Notes under the pieces: generated by a model | Seen by the model: the letters and a program-made list of their open reading frames with translations, nothing else | Databases searched by the model: none | Told to the model about the DNA's origin: nothing | Source: Ovis canadensis | Taxonomy: Eukaryota; Chordata; Mammalia; Artiodactyla; Bovidae | Length of the DNA stretch: 64,000 nucleotides | Assembly: GCF_042477335.2 (NCBI RefSeq) | Contig: NC_091248.1 | Location: 122,162,501 to 122,226,500 of the forward strand | Direction of reading: 5' to 3' | Translations under genes and position numbers: made by a program | Part shown: positions 31,534 through 42,691 of the stretch, in pieces | Position numbering within the stretch: the first letter of the stretch is position 1 | Layout: every line of letters starts with the position of its first letter

Positions 31534-32015
31534 CCTCAGTTCAGTTCTGTTCAGTCCCTCAGTTGTGTCTGACTCTTTGCGACCCCATGAACCAAAGCAC
31601 ACCAGGTCTCCCTGTCCATCACCAACTCCCAGAGTTTACCCAAACTCATGTCTGTTGACTTGGTGATGCCATCTAACCATCTCATCCTCTGTTGTCCCCT
31701 TCTCCTCCTGCCCTCAATCTTTCCCAACATCAGGGTCTTTTCAAATGAATCAGCTCTTCACATCAGGTGGCCAAAGTATTGGAATTTTAGCTTCAACATC
31801 ACTCCTTCCAATGAACACCCAGGACTGATCTCCTTTAGGATGGATTGGTTGGATCTCCTTGCAGTCCAAGGGACTCTCAAGAGTCTTCTCCAACATCACA
31901 ATTCAAAAGCATCAATTCTTCAGTGCTTAACTTTCTTTATAGTCCAACTCTCACATCCATACATGACCACTGGAAAAAGCATAGCCTTGACTAGATGGAC
32001 CTTTGTTGACAAACC
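31534..32015 (-). mobile_element. BovB LINE 3' fragment
   Basis: The complement gives the BovB 3' end and its last coding region, broken by substitutions. It begins at the TTCAG repeats typical of the BovB terminus. Confidence 0.85.
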
Positions 32016-32509
32016 ACTGTTTTAATCTCAATACCTCATTCCTGGGCACTAGCATCATGTCCCCACTGATCTATCTACTCCCAGTCTTTTCACCGTCAAT
32101 CTCTGTGGAAGAGTACCTTATAGCAATTTCAGGTTTGACTGTATCCTCTTTACCCCTCTGATTAGCTACCAGGTAACAAGTCTGGATCCACCCGAGCCAT
32201 CCAGCCCCACTTCCCTCCTCTCACACGGTCCCTTATCTATGATTCACTCCCCTCCAGGCCTGTCCCTCTCCAGCTTTGGAATACGAAGCTTCCTCTTCCC
32301 TTTTGACAGTGCTGTCTTCTCTATCTTATGTCTCATGACAATGTCCCTATTTCTTTTTAAATCAGACAGAACTGAGTGGATAAGTTACTTAAGTACAGAC
32401 CAAGGGTCTATGGAACGATTTGATTCTAAATCTAATCCAGATCACACCCATTGTTTTCTTACATTCATCCTCACCTTCTGACCTCCTTTTATTAATTTAT
32501 CTCCCCCAA
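32016..32509. other. Intergenic, no feature
   Basis: Pyrimidine-rich DNA without a recognisable gene or repeat. Confidence 0.35.
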
Positions 32510-32620
32510 CTCCAGTATTCTTGCCTGGAAAAATCCCATGGACAAAGGAGCCTGGTGGGTTATATCCAAAGGGGACACAAAGAGTCAGACATGATAGCAC
32601 ACACACACATACACAGCCAC
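32510..32620 (+). mobile_element. Bov SINE fragment with CA repeat
   Basis: 3' half of the Bov-A body ending in a short CA tract. Confidence 0.7.
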
Positions 32621-33930
32621 CAAGATACACTGCTTCTTGGAGTTGGCACCCCCTGACATAGTTGACATCCCATCCAAAATTTACTCATTTTTCAACTTTG
32701 GACAAATACACAAACCTCTCTGTGTCTCTGATTTCCGTCTGTCGAAGGATACATTCTGGGGTTGTATTCCCTATTGTATTCCCTAAATTCCCTATTAAAG
32801 GGCTAGAAACACAATAAATGCTAAATAAATGGCTACCATCATCATTAATATTTTTTCTGAGCATCAGTTTCTGAGTAAGTGAGCTAGTTCAGTTTTTCCT
32901 GTGGTCTCATAAAATATACACAAAACTGTCCATCACTGATAGCGTCTTATGTATTCAGAGTTTTCAGCTGTTAGGTGATATACTGGCATTCAGGAAGCAA
33001 GAGTCTCTATCTGCATTTAGTGAGGTGGAAGATAAAACAAATCAAAAGACTTCTCAGTCAAGGCAGTCTTTGGAAATCATTGAAATATCAGTGTCCTCCT
33101 CTGTAGACTGGGAAAAAGCGATCTGATTCGCACAAGTATTTGTCCAACCTCCTCTCCAGGCCCACGTGGGCTTTGCATCTTTCCTCACCAGCACCCCTTC
33201 CAGCTCTTTCCACCCTAACCCTGACCCTCCTGCATTGCAGGCAGATTCTTTACCCTTGCCCATTCCTCACCAGTCTCGGTGCCACCTTTTCTTCTTATAC
33301 TTCTCGTTTCGTTGGCATTTCCCTGGGTCCGTCCTAAGATCACTTTCTTTCTGTCTGTCTGAGCCATTCCGCATGGTCTCTTGACCTCACCTAGCGTTTT
33401 CTATGCTGAAGAAGCTCAATAGTAACCTCTAGTCTTTCTCACGGACCCTAGCTCCCCATTTTCCTCACTGGACATGTCTACCCCAACAACCACAGCAACA
33501 AAAGCCTCAATGTGCACAAACTAAACAACCTCCCTGTTCCTGATATTTGCTCCAACCCCATTATTTCCTTTCACCGTCAATAGCATTCTTAATTACCAGA
33601 GTCTTTGTCCTCTTCTCTTACTCCTTGAGTCCTTTCAACTCATTTCTTATCATGTCATATTACAGTGCTTCTGATTCTGAAACATTTCTCAGACCTGACC
33701 CTCTTCTTTCTTTAGCTCTCTGTAGCCTCTCATCATTTCTCACTTAGACTCGCTCCGTAAGTAGCCTGTTCTGATTTCTCTGCGTCTCCTCTCTAAGCCC
33801 TCCAATCTTGGGCTCTCTTTGTCTTTCTAAAACCCAAATTTGGGCAATGAGTGAAAAATGTCACTGTCTCTCTCATGGCCTGGAGAATACAGCTCAAGCA
33901 TCTCAGCATTGAATTTGGGCCTTTCCCTCT
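32621..33930. other. Intergenic with MIR/L2-like traces
   Basis: The stretch 32690-32840 carries MIR-like wording (AATAAATGCTAAATAAATGG). The rest is pyrimidine-rich and unassigned. Confidence 0.4.
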
Positions 33931-33934
33931 GGAA

Positions 33935-34050
33935 TAGGAAATGGCAACCCACTCTAGTTTTCTTGCCTGGACAGAATTCCATGGACAGAGGAGCCTGGCA
34001 GGCTACAGTCCAGGGGGTCTCAAGAGCCGGACACGACTAAGTGACTTTCA
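33935..34050 (+). mobile_element. Bov SINE fragment
   Basis: Bov-A body, sense, from GGAAATGGCAACCCACTC to GACTAAGTGACTTTCAC. Confidence 0.75.
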
Positions 34051-34059
34051 CCTCCACAG

Positions 34060-34480
34060 TTTCATTCTGTCCTTTACCAGCCTCCTCTGCCACAGTCCCT
34101 CCACTGGCCTCTTCTACGGACAAATCCAGCCACTGTGACCTTCTCCCTAATCGTCTTCCCAGTCTCAGTGGCCTTCCACCTGGCGCCCCTTCTGCCTGCA
34201 GTGCCCTTCCTTCTCTGCTTATCCCACTTCTACTCTAAGAGAAGTGCCCTGGACTCTGAAGCTTTCTGAGCCACAGTGGACATGGCTGCTGCATTTTCTG
34301 GACGTATAGCTCCCCTTGTTCTCATGGCTGAGTTCCCACACAGCATCGCCCACCTATAGTGTAACTGGTCGTTTGTGTTGTCTGACTCCCCAGCGAGACT
34401 GTGAGTTCCCTGAAACTTGGAAAGACAGTTTATCAATCTTGTGTTCGCTCACCCGGTGCTATTGCTGCCCGTAAATCCCT
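34060..34480 (-). repeat. L2-like remnant
   Basis: The word order (CTGCCTGCAGTGCCCTTCC, GAGACTGTGAGTTCCCTGAA) matches old L2-type repeats. The family call is tentative. Confidence 0.45.
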
Positions 34481-35104
34481 ACTGAATGATGGAATGAACA
34501 TCTGCCTTCATTTCTCAGGACTTTGTTATGAAATTCAAGTGAGAGGGTATTTTTGAAAGAACATTATAAACTAAACTGCAAGTATAAGAATGCTAACTAT
34601 CCCAGATTGTCTCTCTGGCCTAAAACAATACCACTTCTAGGTGAATGAAGGCAATTCTTCACCTCTAAGAAAGACTTACTCTTAACTAGTCAGGACCATT
34701 TATGACTTGGAATGAAATCAACAAAAGCCAAACTGTCTTTTGCAGCCTATTTTCCTGTCTTCTGTTAGTGCAAATGATGTTAAAATAGGCATTTCAAAAT
34801 ACATTCAAATGGACTATCGCAGAAATATTTAAATGAATAATTAATAATGTGACTAGCAAGAACAGAAAATAGAGTAGGATTCCAAAGGATTTTAGAGCAT
34901 TTTTTCAGACGTGTGCGGACCCTGTATTTAGGGTTATGATGGCAGGAGGAAGGAAAATACTAAGTGAACAGGACTGTTCAGTGCCTGAAATGCAAGAAAG
35001 CTGAGTAGAGATACAGAGGCCAACTCCCAGCTCTTGGCTCCTGGACAGTCTCAATTGTGAAGCTATGGTGGATGTAGCTGTCCCTAGGAAAGCGCTACAA
35101 CTAA
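34481..35104. other. Intergenic, no feature
   Basis: AT-rich unique-looking DNA. Confidence 0.35.
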
Positions 35105-35245
35105 GGTTGCCAGATTTAGCAAATGAAAATACAGAGCAGAGTCTGCAAGAGGACACCCTCCTCTTGCAGGAAGTACACTAAAAAAAAATTAGTTGTTTAT
35201 CTGCAGTTCAAATTTAACTGAACATTCTATATTTATCTGGCAAAC
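35105..35245. mobile_element. Palindromic hAT-type MITE (MER53-like)
   Basis: Terminal GGTTGCCAGATTTAGCAAAT and ATTTATCTGGCAAAC are inverted copies, and the inside is a degenerate palindrome. The family name is from memory. Confidence 0.6.
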
Positions 35246-35427
35246 TAAGTTGCAACCCAAATGACCTGAGTATCTTTAAACCTATCTCAGTGGCTCTAGG
35301 GTGTTTAAGAGAAAGAATTATTATGGGTTTTGTTACTGTGTACAGCCAGGATACTTTAGGGCCACGGTTACAGTGGTGGTGGGTCGCCATCTAGTGGAAA
35401 CATTGTGAGCATGCAGGCTTGAGGCAT

Positions 35428-35634
35428 GTGAAGTTGCTCAGTCGTGTCTGACTCTTTGCGACCACATGGACTGCAGCCTACCAGGCTCCTCCATCCACGG
35501 GATTCTCCAGGTAAGAATACTGGAGTGGGTTGCCATTTCCTTCTCCAGGGGATGGATCTTCCCGACCGAGGGATGGAACCCGGGTCTCCCACATCGCAGG
35601 CAGACGCTTTAACCTCTGAGCCACCACGGAAGCC
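35428..35634 (-). mobile_element. Bov-tA SINE
   Basis: Perfect 10-bp duplications CTTGAGGCAT at 35418-35427 and 35635-35644. Confidence 0.9.
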
Positions 35635-35750
35635 CTTGAGGCATAGCAGAGTTTTATTCTGGCGCCTACAAGGAAGGGTTCTGTTCCAGCCAGCTGCACA
35701 CTCTGAGACTGCACTGTTGGAGGGTAATCAGATCCAGAGAATAGGGGATT

Positions 35751-35797
35751 AGGGGAGGGTTGGTGATGGTGGGGGAGGGTTGGTGATGGGGGAGGGT
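35751..35797. repeat. G-rich minisatellite (about 20-bp unit)
   Basis: Two and a half copies of a GGGGAGGGTTGGTGATGG unit just before the next SINE. Confidence 0.7.
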
Positions 35798-35801
35798 GGT
35801 T

Positions 35802-36425
35802 GTTTAGTGGCTAAGTCGGGTCCAACTCTTTGCAACCCCTAACATCAGACTACTCTGTCCATGGGATTTCCCACGCAAGAATAGTGGAGTATTTCATTAG
35901 TCACGTATGGATGTGAGTTGGAACATAAAGAAAGCTGACCGCTGAAGAATTGATGCTTTTGAACTGTGGTGTTGGAGAAGACTCTTGAGAGTTCTTGGAC
36001 TGCAAAGAGATCCAACCAGTCAATCCTAAAGGAAATCAGTCCTGGACATTCATTAGAAGGATTGATGCTGAAGCTGAAGCGCCAATACTTTGGCCACCAG
36101 ATGCAAAGAACTGACTCTTTGGAAAAGACCCTGATGCTGGGAAGGATTGAAGGTGGGAGGAGAAGGGGACGCCAGAGGATGAGATGGTTGGATGGCATCA
36201 CTGACTCGATGGATAGGAGTTTGAGCAAGCTCTGGAAGTTGGTGATGGACAGGGAGGCCTGGTGTGCTGCAGTCCATGGGGTCACAAAGACTGAGCAACT
36301 GAACTGAACTGAATACTGGAGTGTGTTGCCATTTCCTTCTCCAGGGGATTTTCCTGGCCCAGGGATAGAACTCCCCTTTCCTGCAGTGGAGATCCTTTAC
36401 CACTAAGGCACCAGGGAAGCCCCAC
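35802..36425 (-). mobile_element. Bov-tA SINE split by a BovB insertion
   Basis: SINE body at 35802-35890 resumes at 36311-36425 with the tRNA-like head. The join carries GAATAGTGGAGT (35879-35890) and GAATACTGGAGT (36311-36322). Confidence 0.87.
35891..36310 (+). mobile_element. BovB LINE 3' copy in sense orientation
   Basis: Reads [20 protein letters not shown] to [10 protein letters not shown] forward with stops upstream. It ends in ACTGAACTGAACTGAA. Confidence 0.88.
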
Positions 36426-37477
36426 ATGACTAATATGCGCATGTCCTGAAAATCTTAAGGAGGAGTTGCCTGGCCCTGGAGCTCTAGCATATAGTATCAG
36501 CTCACTCACTCTCACCAAATCCAAAACAAAAGCTAGAGCTAACTTGGCTCAAGAGCCTTCCAAGTGAGGATGGCTCAGAGGAACGTGGAACTATGATGTT
36601 CTGTGTAATCACAGATAATTATAACAAAGAATGAAAGACGTCAGAGCTAAAAAGATGTAAAAGTTAAAAGGAAGCACATCCTGGAATTTTAAGGATATTA
36701 TCTCAAAGTGTTCAAAGAGTTCAGAAGAAACTCCGTGCTGCAAATCATGCTAAAAATAAATATTAACATTAAGACCAACAATGGTAATAATAATACAACC
36801 AAACTTGGGAAAGGGAGAAAGGAAAACAATAAGTATGCTTCTCGAGGCAGGCATTATAAAGTAAACATGGAATTCAGAGAAAGCAAAAACAAATGACTCT
36901 CACTTTAGTCAGTCTTCTCCAGAAAGGATAACATTCTGGAAATGAAAAGGATTGGACAAAAAACACAAGATTGTCTTAAAACCCAAACAGGATGCTTATA
37001 GCTGATTTAAACAATTCTATATTTCTTGCAGAGCAGAACAGGAGAGGATGCCTAAAATTTAAGAGAAGCAATCATCCTAATTTTCAAAGAGATTATTTGT
37101 AGAAACTAAAGGAGAATTAATTTAATGCAATATTTTCATAAATTGCTGGAAGAGATTATTGAAAGATAGTTTATGAACATTTAGATTAAAAATAATCATA
37201 AAAGACAATAGGTGTTCCTTATGAATGACTCATGCCAAACTAATTAATGTTGTTAGGTTTCCAAGAATGTTAAATTATTAGGGTGCTATAAAGAGAATTT
37301 TTTTTTTAATTTTAGTGATTCATACAGCAAAGATTTTTTCCCCAAAATCCTAGATATGGCAAAGGATAGCCCTGGACAGCAACAGAGTTAAGGAAGATTT
37401 TAGCTAGTTTAACTGTTCTCAAAAAAAAATGCTTATTAATATTTTCAAAGAGTTAGGTCAGAATGTTCCATATTTAT
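36426..37477. other. AT-rich intergenic DNA
   Basis: No gene or named repeat. Contains several A and T runs. Confidence 0.35.
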
Positions 37478-37490
37478 TTGTATCTTGCTT

Positions 37491-38676
37491 CAGTTCAGTT
37501 CAGTTCAGTCACTCAATCGTGTCCAACTCTGTGCGACCCCATGAACTGCAGCACACCAGGCCTCCTTGTCCATCACCAACTCGCGGAGTTCACTCAGACT
37601 CACTTCCATCGAGTTGGTGATGTCATCCAGCCATCTCATCCTCTGTCGTCCCCTTCTCCTCCTGCCCCCAATCCCTCCCAGCATCAAAGTCTTTTCCAAT
37701 GAGTCAACTCCGCATGAGGTGGCCAAAGTACTGGAGTTTCAGCTTTAGCATCATTCCTTCCAAAGAAATCCCAGGGCTGATCTCCTTCAGAATGGACTGG
37801 TTGGATCTCCTTGCAGTCCAAGGGACTCTCAAGAGTCTTCTCCAACACCACAGTTCAAAAGCATCAATTCTTTGGCGCTCAGCCTTCTTCACAGTCCAAC
37901 TCTCACATCCATACATGACCACAGGAAAAACCATAGCCTTGACTAGATGGACCTTTGTTGGCAAAGTAATGTCTCTGCTTTCGAATATGCTATCTAGGTT
38001 GGTCATAACTTTTCTTCCAAGGACTAAGCATCTTTTAATTTCATGGCTGCACTCACCATCTGCAGTGATTTTGGAGCCCCTCAAAATAAAGTCTGACACT
38101 GTTTCCACTGTTTCCCCACCTATTTCCCATGAAGTGATGGGACCAGATGCCATGATCTTAGTTTTCTGAATGTTGAGCTTTAAGCCAACTTTTTCACTCT
38201 CCTCTTTCACTTTCATCAAGAGGCTTTTTAGTTCCTCTTCACTTTCTGCCATAAGGGTGGTGTCATCTGCATATCTGAGGTTATTGATATTTCTCCCAGC
38301 AATCTTGATTCCAGCTTGTCTTTCTTCCAGTCCAGCAGTTCTCATGATGTACTCTGCATATAAGTTAAATAAGCAGGGTGACAATATACAGCCTTGACGT
38401 ACTCCTTTTTCTATTTGGAACCAGTCTGTTGTTCCATGTCCAGTTCTAACTGTTGCTTCCTGACCTGCATACAGATGTCTCAAGAGGCAGGTCAGGTGGT
38501 CTGGTATTCCCATCTCTTTCAGAATTTTCCAGTTTATTGTGAGCCACACAATCACAGGCTTTGGCATAGTCAATAAAGCAGAAATAGATGTGTTTCTGGA
38601 ACTCTCTTGCTTTTTTCATGATCCAGCGGATGTTGGCAATTTGATCTCTGGTTCCTCTGCCTTTTCTAAAACCAGC
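37491..38676 (-). mobile_element. BovB LINE RT fragment, best-preserved in the window
   Basis: The minus strand keeps a 289-codon open frame (38573-37704) with [21 protein letters not shown] and downstream thumb sequence. Flanks are TTGTATCTTGCTT at 37478-37490 and 38677-38689. The endonuclease and the N-terminal part of the RT are missing. Confidence 0.93.
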
Positions 38677-38789
38677 TTGTATCTTGCTTACTAATAATAG
38701 ATGACTTGATTATAAAACTCATAAAACATAGTAAACAGAGAGAACCAGATTGCAAAAATGTGGCTAATTTATGTAAGGACTCCAAACTA

Positions 38790-39715
38790 CCTTAACAAGC
38801 TCAATAATGGACATTTAGGTTGCTTCCACATCTTGGCTTTTGAAAACAGCTACAGTGATTACTGGGGTGCATGTGTCTCTCCCATTGTGGTTTCCTCTGG
38901 ATATGTGCCCAGGACTGGGAATCCTGGATCATATGGTAGTTCTAGCTTTAGGTTTTCAGGACCCTCCATTCTGTTCTCCATAGTGGCTGTACCAATTTAC
39001 ATTCTCACCAAACAGTGCAGAGAGTTCCCTTTTCTCCACACCCTCTCCACTTTTATTGTGTTCGCGGATTTTTCGATGATAGACATTCTGGCTGGTGTGA
39101 GTGATATCTCATTGTAGTTTCAATGTGCATTTCTCTAACAATTAACAGTGTTGACCATCTTTATTTATACCTGTTGACCATCTGTATGTGTTTTTTGGAA
39201 AACTATTTAGATCTTCTAATTTTCCAATTTTTTTTTTGTTTTTAATATATTGAGCTGCATGAGCTGTTTGTATATTTTGGAGATTAATCCCTTGTCAGTG
39301 GCTTCATTTGCAAATATTTTCTCCCATTCTGTGGGTTGTTTTTTTTTTTTTTTCATTTTATTTATGGTTTGTGTTTCTGTGCAAAAGTTTTTGAGTTTAA
39401 TTAGGTTCCATTTGTTTATTGTTTTTATTTTCATTACTCTAGAAGGTGGATTCAAAAAATATTGTGGTAATTTATATTAGAGTGTTCTGCCTGTTTCCCT
39501 CCAAGAGTTTTATAATGTCTAGCCTTACATTTAGGTCTTTAATCCATTTTATTTTTGTGTATATTGTTAGAGAATGTTTTAATGTCACTCTTTTTAATGT
39601 AGCTGTCCAGTTTTACAGGAGCCACTTATTGAAGAGACTGTCTTTTCCCCATTGTATATCCTCACCCCCTTTGTCATACATGAATTTATTTCTGGATTTT
39701 TTTTATCCTGTTCCG
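38790..39715 (-). mobile_element. L1 ORF2 C-terminal fragment
   Basis: The complement follows L1 ORF2 and the start of its 3' region. The visible antisense marks are AGCTGTTTGTATATTTTGGA, TCCCATTCTGTGGGTTG and ACATTTAGGTCTTTAATCCA. Confidence 0.8.
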
Positions 39716-40304
39716 TGGGCACCACTGTTATGAGGAGCAAGTGCAAGCTCATATTCTCTTGAAAAGAGGCATTTAAGGTGGTGAGAGGGAGACCAGGCCC
39801 CTTGAGGCCAGGGCTCTGAGGAACGACATACAGTCCTCAGATCTTTTGATACTAGGTTTATTCTTCATAGCGCAATGCAAAGCAAAACTCAAATTCAGTT
39901 AAACAATATTGACTTCCTCCTAGTAGAAGAAATAACTTCATTAGAATTAAAGCTTTCAAAGTTCTATCGGCTCTTATGTAAAGGAGTTAGCTCCCCCTCA
40001 ACCCTGCAGCCCCCACTGGAAAGTTAAGAATTAATGATGCTCCATCAGTGGTGGTGTAGAGCTCATTGCTGCATCTGCCAGCTGGTTGGACTTGTCAGCC
40101 CAGGATTCTGTTTTTCTAAAATGTTTTCACCGTTTTCCCTTGGTTTGATATTTCACTCATTCTCAGTTCACACGTTTTGTTTTCCGTACACTATTAGGTT
40201 GCCTAAGACTTTGTGTATAAGCACAGATCTTAAAGCCCATCACCCTCCAGTTCTTGGCTTTAGATATCTACTGTTTGTTAAAAATACCGGGCATTACTTA
40301 TCTA
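39716..40304. other. Intergenic, no feature
   Basis: No gene or repeat recognised. Confidence 0.35.
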
Positions 40305-40515
40305 AGTCGTTGTCGTCATTTAGTCGCTAAGTTGTGCCCAGCTCTTTCATGAGCTGTGGACCATAGTCTATCGGGTTCCTCCGTCCATGGGATTTCCCAG
40401 GCAAGAATACTGCAGTAGGTTGCCATTTCCTTCTTCAGGGGATCTTCCAGACCCAGGAATGGAACCTATATCTCCTGCATTGCCCTGCAGGTTCTTTACC
40501 ACTGAGGCACCAGGG
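40305..40515 (-). mobile_element. Bov-tA SINE
   Basis: Antisense copy with a small duplication in the head region (TGCATTGCCCTGCAGG), ending CACCAGGGAAGAG. Confidence 0.85.
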
Positions 40516-40796
40516 AAGAGCTTACTCATCTGAGCAGCAGGAGCCTAAATCAGTAAAGATCTGGAAGAGAAAATGTCCAGCCTCTTTGCAGGCTTTGGAA
40601 GCAGCAGTGTCTTGTGGTAACTAATGGCAAGAGAGGAAAAATAGCATGGAACTGAAGTTACCATCTTCTACCTCTTATGCAGAAAAGTTTTTTTCCCCTT
40701 ACACTGTTTTTAGCCTGCTCATTTCATGGGTGTCATGAGACAAATGTGAAAGCAGAAGAGAGAGGTATATTTTAAAAGACCCAGTTACATCATAAT

Positions 40797-40885
40797 TGTT
40801 GTTGTTTAGTTGCCAAGTCATGTCTGACTTTCTTGTAACCACGTGGACTATAGCTACCAGGGTCCTCTGTCCATGGAATTTCTTT
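40797..40885 (-). mobile_element. Bov-tA partial SINE
   Basis: 3' portion only, antisense, starting TTGTTGTTTAGTTGCC. Confidence 0.7.
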
Positions 40886-41155
40886 AAAACCCTACACAGA
40901 TAGCCAGACATGTGTCTGTGTAGCTAAGGTGATTCCTCTCCATTTCTCAGTACTTTCCCTTTTCAGTTCTTATGGGCCATGACCCTAGAACTAGTATGAT
41001 GGATATAAGTTAATACATGTTTTTGAAAAAAATTGTGTCTTCCAATAATCATAGCATTGGAGGTCCAGAATGACACCCCACGTACACTCAAGTGCACGGT
41101 GGTTTGAGTCACAGCCCTGAAATTCTACTTATTTGGACACTGCAGGGTCATCAGA

Positions 41156-41365
41156 AGTGTGTGTGTTCGTTGCTCAGTTGTGTCCAACTCTTTGCGACTC
41201 CATAGACTGTAGCCCGCCAGGCTCCTCTGTCCATGGAAATCTCCAGGCAAGAACACTGGAATGGGTTGCCATTCCCTTCTCCAGGAGATCTTTCTGACCC
41301 AGGGATGGAACCTGCACCTCCTGCATTGCAGGCAGATTCTTTATTGTCCGAGCCACTAGGGAAGC
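41156..41365 (-). mobile_element. Bov-tA SINE with 16-bp target duplication
   Basis: Perfect CTGCAGGGTCATCAGA at 41140-41155 and 41366-41381, the longest clean duplication in the window. Confidence 0.94.
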
Positions 41366-41414
41366 CTGCAGGGTCATCAGATGTGGGTACTAAATAAACA
41401 TACATAAATACATT

Positions 41415-41436
41415 TATATATATATATATATATATA
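41415..41436. repeat. (TA)11 microsatellite
   Basis: Uninterrupted TA dinucleotides. Confidence 0.9.
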
Positions 41437-41603
41437 AAAGAGCATCCTCTTCTTGGTCTTCCCACCCCCTCATTCCTACCCAATCTTTTCTCTACTCAGA
41501 AAAAGAAGAGCTCTCGGAAAATAAGTCATGGTTCATAATTCTAGAGACTTGACCTAGATAGCCTCAAGCTTCTCTCATCATCCTATTCCTAGTTAAGTGT
41601 TAG

Positions 41604-41793
41604 TTGCATCAGTCATGTCTGACTCTTTTCGACCCATGGACTGTGGCCTGCAAGGCTCCGCTGTCCATGGGATTCTCCAGGCAAGAATACTGGAGTGGGT
41701 TGCCATTCCCTTCTCTGGGGGGAATCTTCCCAACCCAGGGATTGAACCCTGGTCTCCTGCCTCGCAGGCAGATTCTTTACAGGCTGAGAGCTA
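41604..41793 (-). mobile_element. Bov-tA SINE, truncated head
   Basis: Antisense body with most of the tRNA-like region, decayed at the right end. Confidence 0.8.
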
Positions 41794-42395
41794 CCATCTC
41801 TGCAGGGCCCAAATTCCAGAAAAAGTCCCAGGCTCAGGTTTGTTCAGGTTCACTTCTGGGTTTGAGACGAGAATGTGGTTTAAAGATAGGACCAAACGCA
41901 AGGCCCAGGAGGCCCCATTCCTCACGCAGCAGGAGAGACAGGCCCCAGGAGGATGCCAGGCTCCACGCGATCCTGCCCCAGGGGGTCAGTCCCTCCTGAG
42001 CTGCCCACGACACAGCTGCCCAGCTGAGTGGGTGGCAATGAAGGGCATGGTGGTCTTCACTAGCGTGAGAAGGGAGACATGTGACTACAGAGAGAGAAAC
42101 CCAAGAGGAGACAGTTTACTGCTTATGAAGGCCACTGGCTCATCTGTGGAGCAAGGAGAGCAAACAACATAAACGGACGCAACCGTCGGAGGCGACAGAG
42201 CCCCACTCCATTTCTCCAGGACCACCGTCCGGAGGTGCAGGGGAAGGACAGATGGGCCAGGCCTCCTCCTTCTCAAATCAGCATTTGGCAAAATGAGCCC
42301 TGGAGTCCAGTCTCTCCTTCAGCTTCGAGCCCCGTCTCCTCCGGGGTGCTCCAGCCGTCTCTGGCAGGACAGGCTCTTGGTTCTTGGCTCCTCGA
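41794..42395. other. Downstream of NOBOX
   Basis: Would hold the NOBOX 3' UTR, but no canonical polyadenylation signal on the minus strand was found. No repeat recognised. Confidence 0.4.
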
Positions 42396-42691
42396 CTAGG
42401 GGCCATGGCTACTCTTGTCTTCTTCTTTGGGGGCCGGGGGCCGCTCCTCTGGGGCGGCCGGTGGTTCCTCCCGGGCCTGGCTGAGCAGGGGTCTTCCTGC
42501 TGCAGGCAGGGTGCTCTCGGGCAGCTGGGTGAGGCCCGGGGATGGCGGCCTTCCCGAAGCCTGCGCGTAGGGAGCGGCAAACAGGTCCAGGAAGCAGCTG
42601 TCCCCTCCTGGGGGGCCTCCCAGAGCCTGCAGACAGAAGGCACTGGGGAATGGCGAGTCTGGCAGGCAGGGGTCGGCCCAGGGCACCGCAC
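42396..42691 (-). CDS. NOBOX: NOBOX exon 8, C terminus and stop
   Basis: The coding part is 296 nt, from [20 protein letters not shown] to EDKSSHGP and TAG at 42398-42396. The acceptor is CCCCACAG. No AATAAA (TTTATT on the + strand) is evident in the next few hundred bases, so the 3' end is not placed. Confidence 0.95.

Noticed and set aside
37704-38573. 289-codon minus-strand frame as an active reverse transcriptase or domesticated gene
   Set aside because: It keeps the YADD motif but lacks the endonuclease and the N-terminal RT. It is bounded by target duplications and has the common BovB sequence, so it is a dead insert.
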